Shown in pieces: positions 57,278 through 64,000 of a stretch of DNA of 64,000 nt. Position numbers and translations under genes: made by a program. This DNA is from Agarilytica rhodophyticola. GTDB lineage: Bacteria; Pseudomonadota; Gammaproteobacteria; Pseudomonadales; Cellvibrionaceae. The stretch is from assembly GCF_002157225.2 (NCBI RefSeq), contig NZ_CP020038.1:5300501-5364500 (forward strand), in the 5' to 3' direction. A model generated the notes under the pieces. It was not told the origin of the DNA, did no database searches, and saw only the letters and a program-made list of their open reading frames with translations. The stretch's first letter is position 1. Every line of letters begins with the position of its first letter.

Positions 57278-57793
57278 CTAACAATTATTTTCCTGAGAAA
57301 TTCTTCTTGTCCTACAGGCAGCTCGCTGGACTTCACGATCTGCTTCATTATTACGCACACAGTTCATATCTCTACGCGAGGCATCAACACCGACACTACC
57401 ACGACCAAATAGCTCTATAGTCAATGTCTGATCTACGCAACCACGTATACGATGACTAAATACAGTAAGTGCTTTCTGATCACACGAGTGAAATGTTTCA
57501 GCCGCCTGTTTAAGACAAGACTCTTTTCCCTCAGCCTCCTTTTCCTTCTTCTCTTCTTCCAGCCTCTTTCTTTCTTCTTCAGCAATTCTATTTACAGCAC
57601 CGCCACCAAAACCAGCACCATTACCGCCAAATCCCCCACCAGAGCCTCCACCACCAAGGCGGGCAGATATAAATGGCTCATTTCTAATTGTGGGACCATT
57701 AACAATTACTTCTTCGAGCGCTATAGAGGCTGTACTGAAAGAGCATCCCAAAATGGCAAGACATGACGTTGCAGATAACTTCTTAATATGCAT
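57278..57793 (-). CDS. Secreted Gly- and Cys-rich protein
   Basis: This 171-aa product has a signal peptide (cleavage after about STASIALE, residue 27), a glycine-rich stretch (GGGGSGGGFGGNGAGFGGG) and a charged helix (EEERKRLEEEKKEKEAE). A C-terminal region follows with six cysteines, including SCLKQAAETFHSC, GCVDQT, NCVRN and ACRTRR. The paired Cys suggest disulfides in the periplasm. It precedes the Sel1-like gene by 67 bases on the same strand. I do not know the family. Confidence 0.62.
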   Translation of the reverse strand: MHIKKLSATSCLAILGCSFSTASIALEEVIVNGPTIRNEPFISARLGGGGSGGGFGGNGAGFGGGAVNRIAEEERKRLEEEKKEKEAEGKESCLKQAAETFHSCDQKALTVFSHRIRGCVDQTLTIELFGRGSVGVDASRRDMNCVRNNEADREVQRAACRTRRISQENNC

Positions 57794-58033
57794 TTAAAAT
57801 CCTTAATAATCCTTAATATTATTTTTATAGCCCGAGACTGCGCAATCCTGGCGAGGCGGATCATGCCAACAAAAAGCTATTAAAACAACAACAATTAATT
57901 CAAAAAAGGAATATTTTTACATTGTGTTACACTCCACATTCTGGTGAAGGAATGGCTTCTTACAAGGGGAGTTCTAGTTAAATGTTTGTGACCTTGCGGG
58001 AGTTAGCTTATATATTTTCATCAAGGCAATAAC

Positions 58034-61000
58034 CTACTGCAAGACTTCTCGCCAATAGATAATTCTATCGTGCCCACGATAACGACCAAAGCTGACATTA
58101 ATACTTGGCAGTGAACTGTCGTCAGCATTATTGCTATCCTGATTCCAATCAAAGCGCAGGTGAGGATAGTCGGACAGATTTATACCCACCAAAAACGAAC
58201 CTAAGTTGCCAACACCTGGAGCAGTGAATACAAGGCCAGCATCACCGGCACTCATACGCATTTCGATACCTGGGGTAAAGTCGGTAAAAATACCGGAGGT
58301 GGCACCACTGTTAAGCGCGACGTTACGATTGCCATCTGTTACTAAATCATTGCCATCAAAGCTAATATCTTCCATTGCAATCGCTGTGCAATCGTCACTT
58401 TCATGAATAACAAATTCACTCCCATTCCAGTACTGACTATTCAGGGTTACCGCAAGATCAGCCGTTTCAGGCCCATGGGCATTGTTGCCAAATAAACGTC
58501 CAAAGCGGAATATTCCAAGATTACCGAGTGCAACAGCGTTACAACTATTATCAGCCAAGCAATCATTTGTAGAGTCGGCATTCATGGTTCTGTTTACCGC
58601 CAGAAAGTCAACATTATCCAGTGTTGTAGAACGTGTTTTCAAACCAAATTGCAAGCTATTGAAAGGGCCGTCTGTCACTTCGTTAACTCCCACTAGTGCG
58701 CGGGAAAAACCACCATTATTCCCCCCTGTTACAGCCATTACACCATCTTCCCAATCCGCATTAGGTATTAGTGTACGAGCATTTAGGTCTATGCCATTAT
58801 TGCTGTCTTCGGCTACAGCCAGAAAGCTTGTGACAGGATATGCTAAGGACGTATCGTAATTTTGAGCAGTAGTTGAGTTAGCAATTTGGGCGGCAATAGA
58901 ATATGAAAAATCCAGTGGTCGATGATTAAAAAGCTGATCCGACATATAGCTGTAACCACCACTAGTACATTCGGGCACTAGGTTACTGCTGAGTAATCGA
59001 AAGTGACTAGGATAAAAACGTCCAACATTGCCACTCACACTTCCATTTACATCTCCCGATCCCAGATAGTCTCCGTCGGCAATAGTAGCATTAATTGTGA
59101 TCGTGCCAACTTCCGGCCAATTGACGGAATTATTTTGGAAACGGCCTTGAGTGCCAACAAAACTAAAGCTCGCAGGAGATTCTAACGCAGGTGCGTTACC
59201 TCCAGCAGGCATCACTAAGGAAACCAAGTTAAGAGTAATACCTTCGGCGACAACCTCAGCACCAAAGTTGGGGGTCAAGCCATTTATCGCATTACGGGAT
59301 TCTACAACCACTCGAAAGCGGCTACCGCCAACAGTAAAACCGTCGCCAGCCGCACTCGTACCAGGGTTAGCTGCGCCACCACTCGTTTCAATAGTGGTGA
59401 TAACCAGGTTAGCTGGCTTAACAGTCGTAACTGCACTACTGCCCTCTAGGGTGATCGCAGGATCGTCTGCCGTAGCAGGCAAATCTGCCCTAGCGTGCAG
59501 CCTTATATTCCCCACATCAAAAAAACGCAAGTTTAATGAGGCTTCGCCCTCGGCATCAAAACTTAGTCGCAATGGCACATAATTACTTACGGAGCCTGCA
59601 TCATTTTCACCGATTGGCGTTCCCAGAATCTGCACATCTCCCGTGTTAAAGCAGAATAAAGGATTAACGCATTCATAAGCTAAATCTACATCCCTATCCC
59701 CCAATAAACGAGCTTGGCAAGCACCGGTTTGGGTATTAGTTTCAATAGCTTTCAAAACAAAGGGAGTACTCACTTGCCCAGAAATAACTGGGCTTGCGAT
59801 AGGGTCGTTACCGTCTGCATTACCATTCCCATCGGCATCATTATAAAAGCGCAGTGCAGTTTCACGGAAACTTAGTGAGGGATCTTCCAAACTTCCATCA
59901 TCATCAGTTAAGGCTGAATTGGCAATATCAACAATATCAATATCGATGAGAGCAGGTGAAATATTTGCCAAAGCTAAAGTAACCGAGGCCTCATTACTGG
60001 CAAACTGATACTCCGCAAGCCCAGCGCCTGGGAAGGTTAACACTCCGCCTCCACTGACCAAACTCCAGTTACTGTCAGTAGGATTCCAGCCTGAACTTGA
60101 AGATGTTGTACTAATTTGAATAGACCTCCCACCCACATCCACGGGCACATGTAAACTATCGTGAGCCACTATGGTGACATTCTCAGCTTCACAGGTGAGA
60201 CCAATACCACTATGACTAATAGCATAGTGATCAACACTAGACATTGGGCAAATATGCCGATCATTCATCACCGCATTTACTTGTACCGCAGTTAACTGGC
60301 TACCGAAAATCCTTACTTCATCGATTAATCCGGTGAAGCGCCGGCTATGAAAGTCGAGGTCTGTGCCGATTAATACCGGATCGTCATTGGTGGTAATAGC
60401 GGCTGTTGAAGTCCCTGTACCAGCTATTACTCCATTAATATATATTGCTTGTTGGCCAGAGGCGTAAGTAATGGCAACATGATTCCAGGTATTTAAGGTA
60501 ACCGTTTGCGTAGAAGTAAGTAAGCGACCACCAGTGCGCCCCCACCACCAGAAGATTTGCCCTGCTGGGGTGAGATGAAACTCAAAGTTTTCATCTTTAG
60601 AGACTATGGTATGAAGTCCTCCGACACCCGTAGGCAAAGCAGTTGGAAAAATCCAAGTGGTGACTGAAAACTCTGTATCAAGATCTAAAATCGAGCTGGT
60701 TCCAGGGTCATCAATCTGCACATAGCCATCGGACAGACCATCAAAGACACCATAACCGCAAGTCCCTGGATCACCACTTAATGCAGGATTACTCATTGCC
60801 GTGGACGGTAAATCATCAAGATTAATCGCTCTACCATTGAGACCGTTACCACTACTATCAGCAACCTCACCAACACTGCCATTCCACCCAGCTTCGTCTA
60901 AACGCCATTCGGCGATCGTACTCACAGGGATAGTATTACAAGCAAAAAACAACTGCTCAGTAGGTATTGGCTGTCGAGAAATACCGGGGCCTTGCCATTG

Positions 61001-62206
61001 TAAACTGGCGACACTTTGACCTCCACGTTCGTAGTATTCCATTACAACAGAGTAACGCTGGCCGGCTACCAGGGTTTGCGGGGTGCTGGTATTAGTAGTG
61101 GCACCATGATCCGTAAAATTATCGATAATGAGGGTGCCATCCAAGAACAAGCGCACCCCATCATCTGATACCGTGGCAAAAATATAGCTGCCGTCAACAG
61201 GCGCCTCTACTTCCCCCTGCCAACGTATTGAAAAGTCGTCGCTAGGCACAATACCAGGCACCGGTGAGCCAGTGCTGTAGTTAAAATCTACATTGGGATC
61301 TCTTCTTTCGAAGACATTACCAGTAAAATATTGGCGAGCAATTCCATTTTGATCATAAATCGAAGCGAGCAATCCGTTACCAGATAAAGGCACATTCACT
61401 GTTTGTGCCGTGGACATCACATTACCTGAAATATCAACAATATTGTTAACCGCAAGATTAAAGCCGTTCCCCGAGCCGCCAAAAAACTCGATGACAGCAG
61501 TATTACCAGAAGGGCCTAATGTGGCATTAGTGAGCACCACACCAGAATCCACAGAGTAGTTGGCCAGGTTTTCTGCGCTTGCCTGGGTCACCTCCTCAGA
61601 AAAGAAGACAGTCATAGTTCCATCTAAACAGGGGGAAGTGGCATTCGACAGCTGAGGAGGTGTCATGTCTAAAAAGAGCGCTCCTGCGGGGATAATTTGG
61701 CGCGCTATACCCGGGCCTTCCCAGGATAGAGTGGCCACTGCAAAACCTCCTCGTTCGTAGTGCTCCATGACAATAGAGTAGCGTCGACCGGCAATCAAGC
61801 CGCTCACTATGGCAGTGTTATCTGTTGCAGAATGGTCAGTGAAGTTATCTATAACCAGTACTCCATCTACCCACAAGCGAACCCCATCATCCGAACGGGT
61901 AATGAAGGTGTAGTCGCCCGATGTTGGAATTTCTACTTCACCGCGCCAACGAATAGAGAAATCATCAATGCCAAATCCAGGCAGAGGGGCGGAAGTACCA
62001 AAATTAAAATTAATATTACTATCAATACGAGATATAACATTGCCGGTAAAATAAGCGCGGGCGACGCCATTCTGATCATAATAGTCGCCGCGAATATCGG
62101 CATAGCTGAAGCTGTTTATCAGCAGCAAAATACAACATATAACAGATAAACGCATCACTATATACAGACAGGAATGTCCTCGTTCACCAGTACGTTTTAT
62201 GGACAT
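58034..62206 (-). CDS. MshQ-like surface protein: PA14, LamG, DUF6701
   Basis: The 1390-aa protein has a signal region (MRLSVICCILLLINSFSYAD from residue 18; the annotated start is 17 codons earlier). Domains in order are PA14 (about 40-185), an Ig-like domain (186-276), a second PA14 (277-425), a LamG-like domain (about 435-660) and a DUF6701 region (about 800-1390), the last typical of MshQ. The two PA14 copies share near-identical stretches such as SDDGVRLWVDGVLVIDNFTDH and SDDGVRLFLDGTLIIDNFTDH. PA14 and LamG usually bind carbohydrate. In other species MshQ sits in the MSHA pilus cluster, but no pilin gene is seen here. It is most likely an exported adhesin. Confidence 0.85.
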   Translation of the reverse strand: MSIKRTGERGHSCLYIVMRLSVICCILLLINSFSYADIRGDYYDQNGVARAYFTGNVISRIDSNINFNFGTSAPLPGFGIDDFSIRWRGEVEIPTSGDYTFITRSDDGVRLWVDGVLVIDNFTDHSATDNTAIVSGLIAGRRYSIVMEHYERGGFAVATLSWEGPGIARQIIPAGALFLDMTPPQLSNATSPCLDGTMTVFFSEEVTQASAENLANYSVDSGVVLTNATLGPSGNTAVIEFFGGSGNGFNLAVNNIVDISGNVMSTAQTVNVPLSGNGLLASIYDQNGIARQYFTGNVFERRDPNVDFNYSTGSPVPGIVPSDDFSIRWQGEVEAPVDGSYIFATVSDDGVRLFLDGTLIIDNFTDHGATTNTSTPQTLVAGQRYSVVMEYYERGGQSVASLQWQGPGISRQPIPTEQLFFACNTIPVSTIAEWRLDEAGWNGSVGEVADSSGNGLNGRAINLDDLPSTAMSNPALSGDPGTCGYGVFDGLSDGYVQIDDPGTSSILDLDTEFSVTTWIFPTALPTGVGGLHTIVSKDENFEFHLTPAGQIFWWWGRTGGRLLTSTQTVTLNTWNHVAITYASGQQAIYINGVIAGTGTSTAAITTNDDPVLIGTDLDFHSRRFTGLIDEVRIFGSQLTAVQVNAVMNDRHICPMSSVDHYAISHSGIGLTCEAENVTIVAHDSLHVPVDVGGRSIQISTTSSSSGWNPTDSNWSLVSGGGVLTFPGAGLAEYQFASNEASVTLALANISPALIDIDIVDIANSALTDDDGSLEDPSLSFRETALRFYNDADGNGNADGNDPIASPVISGQVSTPFVLKAIETNTQTGACQARLLGDRDVDLAYECVNPLFCFNTGDVQILGTPIGENDAGSVSNYVPLRLSFDAEGEASLNLRFFDVGNIRLHARADLPATADDPAITLEGSSAVTTVKPANLVITTIETSGGAANPGTSAAGDGFTVGGSRFRVVVESRNAINGLTPNFGAEVVAEGITLNLVSLVMPAGGNAPALESPASFSFVGTQGRFQNNSVNWPEVGTITINATIADGDYLGSGDVNGSVSGNVGRFYPSHFRLLSSNLVPECTSGGYSYMSDQLFNHRPLDFSYSIAAQIANSTTAQNYDTSLAYPVTSFLAVAEDSNNGIDLNARTLIPNADWEDGVMAVTGGNNGGFSRALVGVNEVTDGPFNSLQFGLKTRSTTLDNVDFLAVNRTMNADSTNDCLADNSCNAVALGNLGIFRFGRLFGNNAHGPETADLAVTLNSQYWNGSEFVIHESDDCTAIAMEDISFDGNDLVTDGNRNVALNSGATSGIFTDFTPGIEMRMSAGDAGLVFTAPGVGNLGSFLVGINLSDYPHLRFDWNQDSNNADDSSLPSINVSFGRYRGHDRIIYWREVLQ

Positions 62207-63354
62207 GGTCTCTCATCAAAATCTACACTATTCACCTACTAATCGAGCCCAACTACCCCATTTGCGATCATATGCTGGACAAAACAAGGCACACATAATC
62301 TTAATAATAGTGTTTCAAACGGATATTCGCAGGAGTAATAAACAATTCTAAAAGTTTAAGGCAAAAAACATTGAAGAAATATAAAAGCCAAAACCTACTA
62401 AGTAACGCATTTTTTAATACTCACTCACAGCAAAGGCTGATAACCTCAACTCTATTAATCATACAAAGTGCCAAATTGTAGAACTTGTTGAGATTAGGTC
62501 TTCAGTAGGTTTAAGTAATAAAGGCTTGGAATTTCCTTCCTTTTCAGTATAAGAAAGAGTGAAGATGGTATTTGAGAAAAGGCTAAATATGAGACAAATT
62601 AAAAACAAAGTTAATTAGCGTTAGTTAATCTGCTTACGCTTTATTTTATAAAGCGTTGACCATAAAGTAGATCGCATATAAATATCAGAAAAATTGTTAG
62701 CACAACACACAATCCCTACCCAGTTACTAAAGTCTTAATCAATAAAATAAATGCTAGAACGCCACAAATAAAAAAAACAATGTCGATAAAATTTACAAAC
62801 CAAGTATTCTTTGTTTTATCAGTAAACTGCCACTAAAGTACCTAGAAAAATATTAGTGATAATAAAAGATACGATGTTAACTACTTTAACAGTAAAAATA
62901 AGTTAATATCAGCCTTGAAAAGACGCCAAAAGCATCTATTTGACACGCCGACATCAGGCGATGTATTTCGCCTACTGCATTAATTAAAAACCAAAATTAA
63001 TGCTTAAAATATTTAAAAACAGCTATAACCAAGAACTATATATTAGAAATTTTTTCAAACAAAAAAATTCCAATATTTATAAGAGCACTTCAATTAAGAC
63101 AAATATTGTCTTAATACAGGTCATCTATAAATGAAAATATCTTAAATAGACAAAACATGCATATGATTTTATCGTTTTTACAAAAATACAAGACGCTTTT
63201 GAACTGGCCAGAGCAAAATAGTGGAAATAAACGAGTATAAATAATTGATTTATAATAAATTACTTTAGTATTTTATTTAATTATTATGGTTATATCATTT
63301 AATTTCGTTATTATGTCGAATCTTTAAATATCAACAAGAGATTTACCCATAGCG
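62207..63354. other. Long AT-rich divergent intergenic region
   Basis: This 1148-base gap lies between the MshQ-like gene and the XseA-like gene. It is very rich in A and T. It includes a small hairpin, AGGCGA (62956-62961) with TCGCCT (62968-62973), and a short minus-strand stretch that reads like a membrane segment without a start codon. No gene is supported. Two promoters should be here. Confidence 0.5.
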
Positions 63355-64000
63355 ATGAGTACGCCGGCGACAGCATCTTCGAATCCTACCTTAACTTGTC
63401 TATACCCAGATGAAATTCTCGATGCCTATAAATTAGTGGAGCCTCATGGCTATATAACCATTCGAGGTGTTGTTACCGGTTTAAGACCGCATAAAAATAT
63501 TTGCGTCTATGGTGATATTAAAGGCCGAGAACGTTCTATTAGTTTCCGTTGCCCACCAGATCATTCTCCTACAGAGCTGCATGAACACGTGATTATTGGC
63601 GGCTTTTTGTCTGTCAAATCTTCACCTTTGCACAATGGTTTAGACGTAGAGCTGCGCGGTGAAGTTATCGGCACCTGGAATGGCTTTGACGACGACAAAG
63701 ACAAATATATTATTCCGGAGAGAAAAAGACCTAAAACACCACTTACTCAATTTGTTCGCAATTATCGAAAAAACTTACCGAACCTTTTAGTAGCAGGAAC
63801 CAAACGTGCCCTGCTCGACTACCGGTCAGCATTAGAACTAAAGGAAGCGGTTCCTTGGAATGAGGTAGTAGTCAATGTTTCAGAGATAGAAACGTTTATA
63901 CAAGATCTCGATGCAGCTATAGCAGAATACGATCCCAAAGCAATCGCTGTTGTTCGAGCTGGTGCCGAGACGAATAAAGGTATGCAATTGTGGAATAATG
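63355..64000 (+). CDS. XseA-like protein, 5' part
   Basis: The ATG opens a frame that stays open to the window end (215 codons), so the gene is truncated. It begins MSTPATASSNPTLTCLYPDE, then GYITIRGVVTGLRPHKNICVYGDIKGR, an OB-fold-like start as in XseA. It continues EYDPKAIAVVRAGAETNKGM, where exonuclease VII large subunits usually have an RGGG-type motif. The similarity is distant and the OB region lacks the usual WFTLKD-like block, so I call it XseA-like. The ribosome site is weak. The nuclease part of the protein, if it has one, lies beyond the window. Confidence 0.6.
   Translation, partial: MSTPATASSNPTLTCLYPDEILDAYKLVEPHGYITIRGVVTGLRPHKNICVYGDIKGRERSISFRCPPDHSPTELHEHVIIGGFLSVKSSPLHNGLDVELRGEVIGTWNGFDDDKDKYIIPERKRPKTPLTQFVRNYRKNLPNLLVAGTKRALLDYRSALELKEAVPWNEVVVNVSEIETFIQDLDAAIAEYDPKAIAVVRAGAETNKGMQLWNN

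Noticed and set aside
61760-62149. 129-codon frame opposite the first PA14 domain
   Set aside because: Antisense shadow caused by codon bias of the real gene.
62716-62832. Minus-strand stretch that reads as a membrane segment (NFIDIVFFICGVLAFILL)
   Set aside because: No start codon and only 38 codons between stops; may be a decayed gene end but cannot be supported.
1-64000. CRISPR arrays, tRNA, rRNA, integrase, transposase or prophage genes
   Set aside because: None seen: no regular spaced repeats beyond the tandem 20-mer, no tRNA-like folds and no such protein among the frames.

Overview
The window reads as a chromosome segment of a heterotrophic, probably marine, gammaproteobacterium. The support is the set of closest-looking families: a YdiJ-type FAD/Fe-S oxidase, AceK, malate synthase G, ATP-type PckA, an AddAB-like helicase/nuclease pair in place of RecBCD, an MshQ-like surface protein, and a CsgG/DUF4810/GNA1162 lipoprotein trio. 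Composition is moderately AT-rich throughout, with very AT-rich gaps. A member of or near the Cellvibrionales is a reasonable guess, but no rRNA or tRNA is present to test it.

Layout. 0-3.4 kb: the tail of a MOSC-domain gene and ydiJ. 3.3-13.5 kb: an envelope-glycan region with a small outer-membrane barrel, a Wzi-family protein, and seven glycosyltransferase-type proteins (one GT-B, two GT4, two WaaE-like GT2, one DUF6492, one GT25). This is most likely an LPS-core or capsule locus. 13.5-15.3 kb: an operon of three lipoproteins (CsgG-like, DUF4810, GNA1162/DUF799). 15.6-30.2 kb: a central-metabolism block with split proton-translocating transhydrogenase (pntAA/pntAB/pntB), class I aldolase, fructose-1,6-bisphosphatase, PEP carboxykinase, malate synthase G, a LysR regulator, isocitrate lyase and AceK. 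Together these cover growth on acetate or fatty acids: the glyoxylate shunt, its switch at isocitrate dehydrogenase, gluconeogenesis to hexose phosphate, and NADPH supply. 30.6-33.5 kb: a secreted subtilase. 34.3-40.6 kb: a two-gene AddAB-like recombination nuclease operon. 41.9-43.9 kb: a secreted metzincin-type metalloprotease.

44-57.8 kb is accessory-looking. It holds an orphan basic protein, an SCO1/SenC-like protein in an operon with a histidine-rich membrane chemoreceptor, an unknown 243-aa protein, a P-loop protein (DUF1611-like) followed by an ABC exporter with an unusual Q-loop and an OprO/OprP-type porin, a frameshifted S41 protease behind a triple OmpR-family-like box, and two convergent distant Sel1-like paralogues with a Cys-rich partner. 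58-62.2 kb: a 1390-aa PA14/LamG/DUF6701 surface protein. The window ends inside an XseA-like gene that is divergent from classical exonuclease VII.

The best candidates for undescribed biology are the 47.4-53 kb P-loop/ABC/porin cassette with its long palindrome and tiny ORF, and the SCO1/chemoreceptor pair. No CRISPR array, integrase, transposase, tRNA or rRNA was found. Several gene starts were moved to an internal codon because a clear Shine-Dalgarno sequence or signal peptide begins there; each such case is stated. Base composition was judged by eye and not calculated.
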